A stretch of DNA of 64,000 bases from Ruegeria discodermiae (lineage in GTDB: Bacteria > Pseudomonadota > Alphaproteobacteria > Rhodobacterales > Rhodobacteraceae). The first letter of the stretch is position 1. Each line of letters begins with the position of its first letter. Location: NCBI RefSeq assembly GCF_030758345.1, contig NZ_JAVAMO010000011.1, forward strand, positions 93,475 to 157,474, written 5' to 3'. Position numbers and translations under genes: made by a program. This document shows positions 1 through 9,248 of this stretch, one piece after another. The notes under the pieces are model-generated. The model was not told the origin of the DNA and searched no databases. It saw nothing but the letters and a program-made list of their open reading frames with translations.

Positions 1-238
1 TATCCAGATCGATCGCCTTGGCAGCCTCGAACAGCCGGTCAACATGTTCGTCGAGAAACGCCCAGCGCCCGTTATACAGTCGCAGCCCCTCCCACACGCC
101 GTCGCCCAGCATGAAACCACTGTCATAGACGCTGACCAGGGCTTTTGCTTTCGGAACGATCTGGCCATTCAGGTAGATCAGAATGGCCTCGTTCCGCGCA
201 TCCTCCTCGGCCTGATGCGTGCTCATCTTATCTGCCAT
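1..238 (-). CDS. Class IV aminotransferase (D-amino-acid / branched-chain type), 3' part cut by window
   Basis: Only the first 79 codons are in the window; the gene runs off the left edge. The start is fixed by a strong ribosome-binding site, GGAGGA, six bases before the ATG at 238. The N-terminus reads MADKMSTHQAEE, followed by LIYLNGQIVPKAKA, VSVYDSGFMLGDGVWEGL and RLYNGRWAFLDEHVDRL. This is the N-terminal signature of PLP fold-type IV aminotransferases (branched-chain aminotransferase, D-alanine transaminase, aminodeoxychorismate lyase). The catalytic lysine lies beyond the edge, so the exact substrate cannot be chosen. It is divergent from msrA. Confidence 0.8.
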   Translation of the reverse strand, partial: MADKMSTHQAEEDARNEAILIYLNGQIVPKAKALVSVYDSGFMLGDGVWEGLRLYNGRWAFLDEHVDRLFEAAKAIDLD

Positions 239-380
239 GAATTCTCCTCCGGCGCGCACGCTACTGCTGCCGGGCGCGCGGGCCAAGGGGTAAACTCAGG
301 TCACCTGCATGTGACAAACCATGTCACACCCTTGCCTGAGACGGTCCACCGCCACACCATCAGTACAAAGGAGACCCGAC

Positions 381-1043
381 ATGACCCTGACCGATCACAT
401 CAAACCCGTTGCCCTCTTCACCCTGATCGTCTTCGCCGCCGCGCTGCGCAGCCTGCCTGCCTCAGCCGCGCCTGCCGAAACGCTGACTGTCGCTGGCGGT
501 TGTTTCTGGTGCGTCGAATCAGATTTCGAGAAAGTCCCCGGCGTGATCGGGGCGGTCTCGGGCTTTACCGGCGGCACCGTCAAAAACCCGACCTACAAGC
601 AGGTCACCAAGGGCGGCACCGGGCACTACGAGGCAGTGCAAATCACCTTCGACCCGGCAAAAGTCTCGCGCGAACGCCTGCTTGAGATGTTCTTGCGTTC
701 GGTTGATCCAACCGATGCGGGTGGTCAGTTCTGTGATCGGGGCGATAGCTATCGTACGGCGATATTCGTCTCTAACAAAAGCGAAAAGGCGCTTGCAGAG
801 CGTGTCAAGGCCGAGGCGCAGTCCGATCTGGGACAAAAGATCGTCACGCCGGTGAAATCCGCAGGCGCGTTTTATCCGGCCGATGCGTCGCATCAGGATT
901 ATTACAAGGGCAAAAACCTTGTCATCACCCGCTTTGGCCCCAAACGCCAGAAAACCGCCTATAAGCTATACCGCGAAGCCTGCGGTCGGGATGCGCGGGT
1001 GAAACAGCTTTGGGGAAGCGCTGCACCGTTTGCCGGTAGCTGA
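381..1043 (+). CDS. msrA: Peptide-methionine (S)-S-oxide reductase MsrA, exported form
   Basis: MsrA reduces the S-epimer of methionine sulfoxide in proteins. The family signature GGCFWC is at residues 39-44, with Cys41 as the nucleophile. The ATG at 381 follows AAAGGAGA at good spacing; an in-frame start at 321 has no comparable site. The first ~30 residues form a signal peptide (hydrophobic FTLIVFAAAL core, SASA-like region ending PASAAPA), so the enzyme probably acts in the periplasm. The rest (220 aa in total) is full family length. No msrB is adjacent. A strong terminator follows the stop. Confidence 0.93.
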   Translation: MTLTDHIKPVALFTLIVFAAALRSLPASAAPAETLTVAGGCFWCVESDFEKVPGVIGAVSGFTGGTVKNPTYKQVTKGGTGHYEAVQITFDPAKVSRERLLEMFLRSVDPTDAGGQFCDRGDSYRTAIFVSNKSEKALAERVKAEAQSDLGQKIVTPVKSAGAFYPADASHQDYYKGKNLVITRFGPKRQKTAYKLYREACGRDARVKQLWGSAAPFAGS

Positions 1044-1063
1044 TTGGTAAGCCGAAAAGAAAA

Positions 1064-1095
1064 AAACCCGCCGATGAGAATCGGCGGGTTTCTTT
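1064..1095. terminator. Bidirectional rho-independent terminator between msrA and maeB
   Basis: A perfect 12-bp stem (1064-1075 AAACCCGCCGAT, 1080-1091 ATCGGCGGGTTT) with a GAGA loop is flanked by T-rich sequence rightward (TTTCTTT) and by an A-run at 1061-1066 that gives a U-tract leftward. It can therefore stop both msrA and the convergent maeB. Confidence 0.9.
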
Positions 1096-1111
1096 GTGTC
1101 TGGTGACCCCG

Positions 1112-3367
1112 TCAGCCCAGATCGTTGGACGCCAGCACCGCCATGTTCAGAATGTCATTGGCAGTGGACACGGTGGAACAAATCTGAATGGGCTTGCCGA
1201 TCCCTGCCAGGATCGGACCGATCACATTGGCCTCGCCCATTTCCTGCATCAGCTTTACTGAGATCGAGGCAGAGTGCCGGGCCGGGACGATCAGGATATT
1301 CGCTGGCCCGGTCAATCGCTGGAACGGATAAGCCGCCTGCGCCTGCGCGTTCAGCGCCACATCGACGGTCATTTCGCCCTCAAACTCGAAATCCACACCC
1401 CGCGCTTCCAGCACCTTGGGCGCCTGATGCATCTTTTCGGCGCGTTCCGAGACCGGATAGCCGAAAGTCGAGAAGCTGACAAAGGCCACGCGCGGCTCCA
1501 GCCCGATATGGCGCGCGACGCTGGCGGCGCGTTCCGCTATGTTGGCCAGATCCTCGGCATCGGGCCATTCATGCACCAGCGTATCGCCAATCAGAACGAT
1601 GCGCCCCTTGTGCAGCAGCGCGGTGATCCCCGCTGTTCCACTACTAACATCGGCATCAAACACGTGGTTGATCCGATCCAGCACATGGGCCGATTTCCGC
1701 GTCGCGCCGGTCACCAGACCATCACCATGCCCATGCGCCAGCATCAGAGCGGAAAACACGTGCCGGTCTCGCGCGGCCAGGCGATGCACATCCTTCTCGT
1801 CAAACCCTTTTCGCTGCAGGCGCTCGTAAAGGAAGCTTTTGTAAGCATCTAGATGCAGAGTGTTGGCGGCATTGACCACTTCGATTTCGCGGGTGGCATC
1901 GCTGAGACCGACGCTTTCCAGTTTCTCCTTCACATCGTCGGGTCGCCCTACCACCAGCGCCTTGCCATAGCCCGAGCGTTGATACATCACTGCCGCGCGC
2001 AGCACGCGGGGATCGTCACCTTCGGAAAAGATCATCCGGCTTTGGGCCGCACGTGCCCGCGCATTCATGCCGCGCAGAATGCTGGCGGTCGGATCCATGC
2101 GGGATTTCAGGCTCAACTCATAGGCATCCATATCCACGATCGGGCGCCGCGCCGCGCCGGTATCCATCCCGGCCCGCGCCACGGCGGGTGGAATGCGGTG
2201 GATCAGGCGCGGGTCAAAAGGCGTCGGGATGATATAGTCGCGGCCAAAAGACAGGCTTTTGCCATAAGCCATCGCGACCTCATCCGGCACATCCTCACGC
2301 GCCAGATTCGCCAGCGCATGGGCGCAGGCGATCTTCATCTCGTCGTTAATGGCACGGGCATGGATATCCAGCGCACCCCGGAAGAGATAGGGGAAACCCA
2401 GCACGTTGTTGACCTGATTGGGGTAATCCGAGCGGCCCGTGGCGACGATCGCATCGGCGCGCACCTCATGAGCGTCTTCCGGCGTGATCTCGGGGTCGGG
2501 ATTCGCCATGGCGAAGATCACCGGATTCTCCGCCATCTCGGTCAGCATCGCCTGGGTCAGCGCACCTTTGACGGACACGCCCAGGAACACATCCGCGCCT
2601 TTCATCGCCTCTTCCAGCGTGCGCAGGTCGGTCTTGATCGCATGGGCCGATTTCCACTGGTTCATCCCCTCGGTCCGGCCCTGATAGATCACGCCCTTGG
2701 TGTCGCAAACGATGCAGTTCTCATGCCGCGCACCCATGGATTTCAGCAACTCGATACAGGCGATCCCTGCTGCCCCGGCCCCGTTCAGCACGATCTTGAC
2801 GTCTTCGATCTTCTTGCCGCTCAGATGCAGCGCGTTGATCAGGCCGGCGGCACAGATCACCGCCGTGCCATGCTGATCATCGTGAAAGACGGGGATATCC
2901 ATCTCTTCTTTCAGGCGCTGTTCGATGATGAAACATTCCGGCGCCTTGATGTCTTCCAGATTGATGCCGCCAAAGGTTGGCCCCATCAGACGCACGGCGC
3001 GGCAGAACTCATCCGGGTCTTCGGTGTCCAACTCGATATCGATCGAGTTCACATCGGCGAACCGCTTGAACAGGACAGACTTGCCCTCCATCACCGGTTT
3101 CGAGCCGAGCGCACCAAGATTGCCAAGCCCCAGAACGGCCGTCCCGTTCGAGATCACCGCAACCAGATTGCCCTTGTTGGTATAGTCATAAGCCGTCTCG
3201 GGGTTCTCGGCGATTTCCTCGCAAGGCACCGCAACGCCAGGGCTGTAGGCCAGCGACAGATCGCGCTGCGTCGTCATGGCGACGGTGGCCTGCACCTCCC
3301 ACTTGCCCGGCGTGGGTTCGATGTGAAAGGCAAGCGCTTCTTCGCGGCTGATCTTGGCTTTGGGCAT
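1112..3367 (-). CDS. maeB: NADP-dependent malic enzyme with C-terminal phosphotransacetylase-like domain
   Basis: Oxidative decarboxylation of malate to pyruvate with NADP, linking the TCA cycle to NADPH and pyruvate supply. At 751 aa it has the long hybrid architecture usual in Proteobacteria: malic N-domain (about 1-160, LAYSPGVAVPCEEI, NKGNLVAVISNGTAVLG), NAD-binding domain (about 165-410, FHDDQHGTAVICAAGL, then NGAGAAGIACIELL) and a phosphotransacetylase-like domain (about 430-751). In this family the last domain is thought to be regulatory (acetyl-CoA sensing) rather than catalytic. It converges on msrA with a shared terminator and is divergent from mutS. Confidence 0.95.
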   Translation of the reverse strand: MPKAKISREEALAFHIEPTPGKWEVQATVAMTTQRDLSLAYSPGVAVPCEEIAENPETAYDYTNKGNLVAVISNGTAVLGLGNLGALGSKPVMEGKSVLFKRFADVNSIDIELDTEDPDEFCRAVRLMGPTFGGINLEDIKAPECFIIEQRLKEEMDIPVFHDDQHGTAVICAAGLINALHLSGKKIEDVKIVLNGAGAAGIACIELLKSMGARHENCIVCDTKGVIYQGRTEGMNQWKSAHAIKTDLRTLEEAMKGADVFLGVSVKGALTQAMLTEMAENPVIFAMANPDPEITPEDAHEVRADAIVATGRSDYPNQVNNVLGFPYLFRGALDIHARAINDEMKIACAHALANLAREDVPDEVAMAYGKSLSFGRDYIIPTPFDPRLIHRIPPAVARAGMDTGAARRPIVDMDAYELSLKSRMDPTASILRGMNARARAAQSRMIFSEGDDPRVLRAAVMYQRSGYGKALVVGRPDDVKEKLESVGLSDATREIEVVNAANTLHLDAYKSFLYERLQRKGFDEKDVHRLAARDRHVFSALMLAHGHGDGLVTGATRKSAHVLDRINHVFDADVSSGTAGITALLHKGRIVLIGDTLVHEWPDAEDLANIAERAASVARHIGLEPRVAFVSFSTFGYPVSERAEKMHQAPKVLEARGVDFEFEGEMTVDVALNAQAQAAYPFQRLTGPANILIVPARHSASISVKLMQEMGEANVIGPILAGIGKPIQICSTVSTANDILNMAVLASNDLG

Positions 3368-3505
3368 GTGGGTCTTCTTTTTGCTATAGGGGCCAATGCC
3401 TCATAGCGCAGCATTGCTGCCGCCTCAACGGCGTTACGTTTTCACCTTTCGTCACATCAAACGGGTTTGTAAGGTCGCGCCGGTTCACCCACGGAGAGGC
3501 AGGCC

Positions 3506-6142
3506 TTGACCACAGTCACGCCGATGATGGCGCAATATCTCGACATCAAGACCGCGCATGCGGACGCGCTGCTGTTTTACCGGATGGGCGACTTCTATGA
3601 GATGTTTTTTGACGACGCCGTCGCCGCGTCCGAGGCGCTGGATATCGCGTTGACCAAACGCGGCAAGCATGAGGGCAACGACATCCCGATGTGTGGCGTG
3701 CCGGTTCATGCCGCCGAAGGCTATCTGCTGACACTCATCCGCAAGGGGTTTCGCGTCGCCGTATGCGAACAGATGGAAAGCCCCGCCGAAGCCAAGAAGC
3801 GTGGCTATAAATCGGTTGTGAAACGCGACGTGGTGCGGCTGGTCACCCCCGGTACGCTGACCGAGGATTCACTGCTGGAAGCGCGGCGGCATAATTTTCT
3901 GGCGGCTTACGCTGTGGTGCGTGATGCCGCCGCGCTGGCATGGGCTGATATCTCGACCGGGGCATTTCACGTGATGCCGCTGGCCCCGGTGCGGCTTGGC
4001 CCGGAAATCGCCCGCCTTGCCCCCGCCGAAATGATTGTAGCGGACGGGTCAGAGGGCGAACTCGCCGCAATAGTCTCTGATATGGGTGTGCCGTTGACCC
4101 CGCTGGGACGTGCCAGTTTCGACAGCACAGCGGCGGAAAAGCGACTATGCGCGCTGTTCAACGTGGGCGCGCTGGACGCGTTCGGGCAATTCTCCCGTGC
4201 CGAGGTTTCGGCCATGGGCGGGCTGATCGACTATCTTGAGATCACGCAGAAAGGCAAACTACCGCTGTTGCAACCGCCGTTGAAAGAGGCCGAAGATCGC
4301 GTGGTTCAGATCGACGCTGCCACGCGCCGCAATCTGGAACTGGCCCGGTCGCTTTCGGGTGGGCGCGCCGGGTCGCTGCTGGCGGTTCTCGACCGCACGG
4401 TCACCCCCGGCGGCGCGCGGTTGCTGGAACAGCGCCTGTCCAGCCCATCGCGCAATCTGGGTGTGATCACGGATCGGCTGGATGCGGTCAGTTTTGCATG
4501 CGAAGATCGCCTGACCGCTTCCGACTTGCGCGAGGCTTTGCGCAAAACCCCCGACCTGGATCGCGCCCTGTCGCGGCTGGCATTGGAACGTGGCGGCCCG
4601 CGTGATCTGGCCGCGATCCAAAACGGTTTGACCCAGGCCGAGGCGATCTCGCAGATCGCCGGGAAACAGGACCTGCCGCCGCTGCTGACGGACTCCGTCG
4701 GTAACCTCTCCGGCTTCGATGATCTGCTGAATCTGCTCGATGCGGCGCTTGTGGCGGACCCGCCGCTGCTGGCCCGTGATGGCGGGTTTATCGCCGAAGG
4801 GTTCGATTCCGAACTGGACGAGGCCCGCACCCTGCGCGACGAAGGCCGATCCGTGATTGCCGGGTTTCAGCAGAAATACGCGGAACATACGGGCATCACC
4901 TCGCTGAAGATCAAGCATAACAACGTGCTGGGCTACTTCATCGAGACCACCGCCACCCATGTCGACAAGATGCTGAACGCACCGTTCAGCGAGACCTATA
5001 TCCATCGCCAGACCACCGCCAATCAGATCCGCTTTACCACCGTCGAATTGAGTGAGATCGAAACCCGCATCCTGAATGCAGGCAATCTGGCACTGGAGAT
5101 TGAAAAGCGGCTCTATCAAAGGCTTTCTGGTGCGATTCTGGACGAGGCGGCAGAGATCAACCAGGCCGCGCGCGGGCTGGCCGAGATCGACCTGACCACC
5201 GCACTGGCCGATCTGGCCACCGGCGAAAACTGGTGCCGTCCCACGGTCGATACCAGCCGCGCTTTCGCCATCGATGGTGGTCGTCACCCGGTAGTGGAAC
5301 ACGCCTTGCGTCAGCAGAGCGGCGAGAGCTTTGTGGCCAATGATTGTGACCTCAGCACCGAAAACGGCGCCGCGATCTGGTTGCTGACCGGGCCCAACAT
5401 GGCGGGTAAATCGACCTTTCTGCGCCAGAACGCCCTGATTGCGCTGCTGGCGCAGATGGGCAGCTATGTTCCAGCGGATGCGGCCCATATCGGGTTGGTC
5501 AGCCAGTTATTCAGCCGCGTGGGCGCCTCCGACGATCTGGCACGCGGGCGCTCCACCTTCATGGTCGAGATGGTCGAAACCGCCGCCATCCTCAACCAGG
5601 CCGATGACCGCGCGCTGGTGATCCTGGACGAGATCGGGCGTGGCACCGCCACCTATGATGGGCTGTCGATCGCCTGGGCCACGCTGGAGCACCTGCACGC
5701 CGCCAACCAAAGTCGTGCACTTTTTGCCACGCATTATCATGAGCTTACGGCGCTTGCGGGGAAACTCACGGGGGTAGAAAACGCCACTGTTTCAGTCAAG
5801 GAATGGGAAGGTGAGGTGATCTTTCTGCACGAGGTCCGCAAGGGGGCTGCGGATCGGTCTTACGGTGTGCAGGTCGCGCAGCTTGCGGGCCTGCCTGCCT
5901 CGGTCGTGGAGCGCGCGCGCATCGTGCTGGAGCAGTTGGAAAAGACCGAACGCGAGGGCGGCAAGCAACAGACGCTGATTGATGATCTGCCGCTATTCTC
6001 CGTCGCGCCTGCTGCTGCGCCCGTGGTGAAAGCCGCACCCTCACCCGTGCTCGACATGCTTGACGAGATCCTGCCCGATGATCTCTCGCCGCGCGAAGCG
6101 CTCGACCTGATCTACAAACTGAAAGAGGCGGCCAGATCCTGA
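3506..6142 (+). CDS. mutS: DNA mismatch repair protein MutS
   Basis: Recognises base mismatches and small loops and starts repair with MutL. The mismatch-wedging Phe-x-Glu motif is in GDFYEMF (F30, E32). The ATPase core shows Walker A GPNMAGKSTFLRQ (from about residue 629), Walker B VILDEIGRGT and the ATHYHEL motif. At 878 aa it is full length. I chose the TTG at 3506 because GGAGAGG sits six bases upstream; an ATG at 3524 would be the conservative alternative. No mutL is in the window. It converges on grpE with a 28-bp gap. Confidence 0.96.
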   Translation: MTTVTPMMAQYLDIKTAHADALLFYRMGDFYEMFFDDAVAASEALDIALTKRGKHEGNDIPMCGVPVHAAEGYLLTLIRKGFRVAVCEQMESPAEAKKRGYKSVVKRDVVRLVTPGTLTEDSLLEARRHNFLAAYAVVRDAAALAWADISTGAFHVMPLAPVRLGPEIARLAPAEMIVADGSEGELAAIVSDMGVPLTPLGRASFDSTAAEKRLCALFNVGALDAFGQFSRAEVSAMGGLIDYLEITQKGKLPLLQPPLKEAEDRVVQIDAATRRNLELARSLSGGRAGSLLAVLDRTVTPGGARLLEQRLSSPSRNLGVITDRLDAVSFACEDRLTASDLREALRKTPDLDRALSRLALERGGPRDLAAIQNGLTQAEAISQIAGKQDLPPLLTDSVGNLSGFDDLLNLLDAALVADPPLLARDGGFIAEGFDSELDEARTLRDEGRSVIAGFQQKYAEHTGITSLKIKHNNVLGYFIETTATHVDKMLNAPFSETYIHRQTTANQIRFTTVELSEIETRILNAGNLALEIEKRLYQRLSGAILDEAAEINQAARGLAEIDLTTALADLATGENWCRPTVDTSRAFAIDGGRHPVVEHALRQQSGESFVANDCDLSTENGAAIWLLTGPNMAGKSTFLRQNALIALLAQMGSYVPADAAHIGLVSQLFSRVGASDDLARGRSTFMVEMVETAAILNQADDRALVILDEIGRGTATYDGLSIAWATLEHLHAANQSRALFATHYHELTALAGKLTGVENATVSVKEWEGEVIFLHEVRKGAADRSYGVQVAQLAGLPASVVERARIVLEQLEKTEREGGKQQTLIDDLPLFSVAPAAAPVVKAAPSPVLDMLDEILPDDLSPREALDLIYKLKEAARS

Positions 6143-6170
6143 CCGCCCCTTTAATCTGGCTCGCAAACAA

Positions 6171-6734
6171 TCAGCTAGCTGGCATCGACGACACGCCAAC
6201 CTGCGCCGGACGCAGCAGACGGTCATGCAGCATGAACCCTTCGGCCGAAACCTGAATGATGTCACCAGCGCGGGTGCCCGGCAGCGGCGCTTCGAACATG
6301 GCTTCGTGCATCTGCGGATCAAACCGGTCGCCGACCTCGGGTGAGACGACACGGATGCCGTGCTTGGAAAACACATCCAGCAAGGCTCGCATGGTCAGCT
6401 CAACCCCTTCGATCAAAGCGGCTGAAACCTCTTTCTGCTCGTCAGTCGCGGACTCCAGAGCGCGTTTCATGTTGTCATAGACCGGAAGCATGTCGCGCGC
6501 GAGTTTCGAGCCGCCATATTGCTCAGCATCGCGCCGTGCCTTGTCGCCGCGTTTGCGAGAATTCTCGGCATCGGCCAGCGCGCGCATGAACCGGTCCTTG
6601 TACTGGTCCCGCTCGGCGCGCAGCGCGTCCAGCTCAGCCTCTTCGCTGCTGATCTCGCTTAGCTCTTCGGCAAGCTCCTCGGCCTCGACCTCAGCAATAT
6701 CGTCCAGGAAATCTTCGTTTTTGGGCTCTGCCAT
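6171..6734 (-). CDS. grpE: GrpE, nucleotide exchange factor of DnaK
   Basis: Promotes ADP release from DnaK in the cytosolic Hsp70 cycle. The 187-aa protein has a very acidic N-terminus (EVEAEELAEELSEISSEE), a long coiled coil (about residues 35-100) and the C-terminal beta-domain signature VGDRFDPQMHEAMFEAP. It lies 10 bp downstream of hrcA in the same direction, so the two are probably co-transcribed and HrcA would control its own partner gene. dnaK and dnaJ are not in the window. Confidence 0.95.
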   Translation of the reverse strand: MAEPKNEDFLDDIAEVEAEELAEELSEISSEEAELDALRAERDQYKDRFMRALADAENSRKRGDKARRDAEQYGGSKLARDMLPVYDNMKRALESATDEQKEVSAALIEGVELTMRALLDVFSKHGIRVVSPEVGDRFDPQMHEAMFEAPLPGTRAGDIIQVSAEGFMLHDRLLRPAQVGVSSMPAS

Positions 6735-6744
6735 CTTTTCACCT

Positions 6745-7809
6745 CTAACTCCGGTCGGAAACTAATTTCCCGACCAGTTGCGCCGTGTAATTCACAATCG
6801 GCACGATCCGTCCGTAGTTCAGGCGCGTGGGCCCAATAACACCCACAGCACCGATAATCTTTCGATCAGAGTTCATATATGGAGACACCACCAGAGAGGA
6901 ACCCGAAAGTGAGAAAAGTTTGTTCTCTGAGCCGATAAAAATGCGCACACCCTCGCCTTCTTCTGTCAGTTCGAGGAAATCCGCGATGTCGCGCTTGCGC
7001 TCAAGATCATCAAAAAGCGTCCTGATCCGCTCCAGCTCTTCCGCCTGATCGGTTTCCCCCAGCAGATTCGCCCGGCCCCGCACAATCAGCCGAGCCGAAT
7101 CGACATCCTGACTATCCCAGGCGGCCAACCCGCTTTCCACCATCTCGCGCGCCAGCGAATCGATCTCTTGTCTGCGGGTCTTGATCTGGCTCTGGATGTC
7201 GCGGCGCACCGCACCGATCGTGCGCCCTTCGATCAATGTGTTCAGGAAATTGGCCGCCTCACGCATTGAGCTTGGGGTCTGCCCCGGCGGTGGGGTGAAC
7301 AGGCGGTTTTCGACATGCCCGTCAGAAAACACCAGAACCACCAAGGCACGGTCATGGGCGAGCGAGACAAATTCGATATGCCGGATCTCGGCCTCATGCT
7401 TGGGCGTCAGCACCAGCGAGGCGCCCTGCGTGACCCCCGACAGGGCCGAGCCGATCCGGTCGAGCATGCCGCTGACATCGGAATGCTCATTGCCCAAGGT
7501 GGAATCGATGCGCGAGCGGTCGGCATCTTCAAGCTCGCCAACCTCTAGCAAACCATCGACAAACATCCGCAGCCCCATCTGCGTCGGCACCCGCCCGGCG
7601 CTGATATGGGGGCTGTCGAGCAGGCCCAGATATTCCAGATCCTGCATCACGTTGCGCACGGTGGCGGCGCTGACCTTTTCGCTGAGTGTCCGGGTCAGGG
7701 TGCGACTGCCCACCGGCTCGCCACTATCAAGATAGGACTCGACGATCAGACGGAACACTTCGCGTGAGCGTTCGTTCATGTCATCCAACAGTTTCGTCGC
7801 ATCGTTCAT
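6745..7809 (-). CDS. hrcA: Heat-inducible transcription repressor HrcA
   Basis: HrcA represses chaperone genes by binding CIRCE elements. The N-terminal winged helix (about 1-85) has SREVFRLIVESYLDSGEPVGSRTL and VSAATVRNVMQDLEYLGLL; the C-terminal part is the HrcA GAF-like domain. I chose the ATG at 7809 (354 aa), preceded by GAGG. A longer in-frame start at 7854 would place codons over a good promoter at 7834-7861. No CIRCE repeat (TTAGCACTC-N9-GAGTGCTAA) was found near this gene, so autoregulation is not supported by an operator here. Confidence 0.94.
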   Translation of the reverse strand: MNDATKLLDDMNERSREVFRLIVESYLDSGEPVGSRTLTRTLSEKVSAATVRNVMQDLEYLGLLDSPHISAGRVPTQMGLRMFVDGLLEVGELEDADRSRIDSTLGNEHSDVSGMLDRIGSALSGVTQGASLVLTPKHEAEIRHIEFVSLAHDRALVVLVFSDGHVENRLFTPPPGQTPSSMREAANFLNTLIEGRTIGAVRRDIQSQIKTRRQEIDSLAREMVESGLAAWDSQDVDSARLIVRGRANLLGETDQAEELERIRTLFDDLERKRDIADFLELTEEGEGVRIFIGSENKLFSLSGSSLVVSPYMNSDRKIIGAVGVIGPTRLNYGRIVPIVNYTAQLVGKLVSDRS

Positions 7810-7833
7810 ACGCGCATCCTCGGTCGGGCAGTC

Positions 7834-7861
7834 ATTAAAACCCATGTGATACAAAGGTCAA
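7834..7861 (-). promoter_or_regulatory. Candidate sigma-70 promoter for hrcA-grpE
   Basis: On the minus strand TTGACC (plus positions 7856-7861) and TTTAAT (7834-7839) are separated by 16 bp and lie about 25 bp upstream of the hrcA start. The -10 hexamer matches TATAAT in five of six positions. This is prediction by eye only. Confidence 0.45.
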
Positions 7862-7923
7862 TCGGGGTTGCGCTTTCCATCCCACGGACGGTATCCCAAG
7901 GCCGAACAGGATAAGGAATTCCC

Positions 7924-8637
7924 ATGCGACCCTCTGGACGAAAACTAGACGAAATGCGCCCGGTTTCAATCGAAACCGGCGTGACCAAACATGCTGAAGG
8001 CTCCTGCATGATCCGCATGGGCGATACGCATGTGCTGTGCACCGCCACCCTCGAGGATCGCGTGCCGCCTTTCATCAAGGGCTCGGGCCTAGGCTGGGTC
8101 ACCGCCGAGTATGGCATGCTGCCGCGCTCGACCAACACCCGGATGCGGCGCGAGGCCTCTTCGGGCAAGCAAAGCGGGCGCACCGTGGAAATTCAGCGCC
8201 TGATCGGCCGCGCCCTGCGCGCTGGCGTGGATCGGGTTGCTCTGGGCGAACGTCAGATCACCGTCGATTGTGATGTGATCCAGGCCGATGGCGGCACCCG
8301 CTGCGCCTCGATCACCGGTGGCTGGGTGGCGCTGCGTCTGGCAGTGAACAAGCTGATGAAAACGGGCGACGTAATCTCTGACCCGCTGGTCGATCCGGTC
8401 GCGGCTGTATCCTGCGGGATTTATGCGGGCCAGCCAGTGCTGGATCTCGATTACCCCGAGGATAGCGAGGCAGGCGTGGACGGCAATTTCATCATGACCG
8501 GCTCGGGCAAGCTGATCGAAGTTCAGATGTCCGCCGAAGGGTCGATCTTTTCCCGCGACCAGATGAACCGGCTGATGGATCTGGCGGAAAAAGGCGTCTC
8601 GGAACTGGCCGCCGCACAAAAGGCCGCCGCTGCATGA
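7924..8637 (+). CDS. rph: Ribonuclease PH
   Basis: Phosphorolytic 3'-5' exoribonuclease that trims the 3' ends of tRNA precursors. The 237-aa protein begins [19 protein letters not shown] and carries [31 protein letters not shown] and [18 protein letters not shown], all diagnostic for bacterial RNase PH. It overlaps rdgB by four bases (ATGA), and rdgB in turn overlaps hemW, so rph-rdgB-hemW form one operon that diverges from hrcA. Confidence 0.96.
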   Translation: MRPSGRKLDEMRPVSIETGVTKHAEGSCMIRMGDTHVLCTATLEDRVPPFIKGSGLGWVTAEYGMLPRSTNTRMRREASSGKQSGRTVEIQRLIGRALRAGVDRVALGERQITVDCDVIQADGGTRCASITGGWVALRLAVNKLMKTGDVISDPLVDPVAAVSCGIYAGQPVLDLDYPEDSEAGVDGNFIMTGSGKLIEVQMSAEGSIFSRDQMNRLMDLAEKGVSELAAAQKAAAA

Positions 8638-9248
8638 CCCGCAAATTCACCGGCGACCGGCTGCTGGTCGCGACCCATAACAAAGGCAAGCTGGAGGAGA
8701 TGGCGCATCTCCTAACACCTTTTGGGGTTACGGTCATTGGCGCCGGTGAAATGGACTTGCCGGAACCGGAGGAAACCGAGGACACATTTGTCGGCAACGC
8801 CCGGATCAAGGCCCATGCCGCAGCCAAAGCGACCGGGCTGCCCGCGCTGTCCGATGATTCCGGCATCACTATCGACGCGCTGGGTGGCGCGCCCGGTGTC
8901 TATACTGCCGATTGGGCAGAAACCGATGATGGCCGCGATTTCATGATGGCGATGACGCGCGCGCATGACGAACTGGAAGCGAAGGGCACAGCGCACCCTC
9001 ACCTCGCGCAATTTCGCTGCACCCTTGTGCTGGCCTGGCCCGATGGTCACGACGAAGTGTTCGAAGGCGTTGCCCCCGGACATCTGGTCTGGCCGGTGCG
9101 CGGCATTGACGGGTTCGGATATGACCCCATGTTTGTGCCGCAGGGCTATGATCAGACATTCGGGGAAATGGATCGTTGGGAAAAGAACAAGATCAGCCAC
9201 CGCGCCGATGCGGTAGCGAAATTCGTGACCGGCTGCTTTGACGGATGA
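8634..9248 (+). CDS. rdgB: XTP/dITP diphosphatase (RdgB/HAM1 family)
   Basis: Hydrolyses non-canonical purine nucleotides (dITP, XTP) to keep them out of DNA and RNA. The 204-aa sequence shows [11 protein letters not shown] near the N-terminus, the metal and substrate site [24 protein letters not shown] and the C-terminal FGYDPMF with [10 protein letters not shown], all family hallmarks. The start overlaps the rph stop by four bases and the 3' end overlaps hemW by 11 bases, so the three genes are translationally coupled. Confidence 0.95.
   Translation: MTRKFTGDRLLVATHNKGKLEEMAHLLTPFGVTVIGAGEMDLPEPEETEDTFVGNARIKAHAAAKATGLPALSDDSGITIDALGGAPGVYTADWAETDDGRDFMMAMTRAHDELEAKGTAHPHLAQFRCTLVLAWPDGHDEVFEGVAPGHLVWPVRGIDGFGYDPMFVPQGYDQTFGEMDRWEKNKISHRADAVAKFVTGCFDG

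Noticed and set aside
1853..3406. A 517-codon open frame on the plus strand opposite maeB
   Set aside because: Shadow of the malic-enzyme gene; low-complexity His/Arg-rich composition and no family resemblance.
4259..5488. A 409-codon open frame antisense to mutS
   Set aside because: Gln/Arg/Gly-rich antisense reading with no motif; mutS is intact on the other strand.
6745..7923. CIRCE operator for HrcA
   Set aside because: No TTAGCACTC/GAGTGCTAA inverted repeat could be found near hrcA or grpE.
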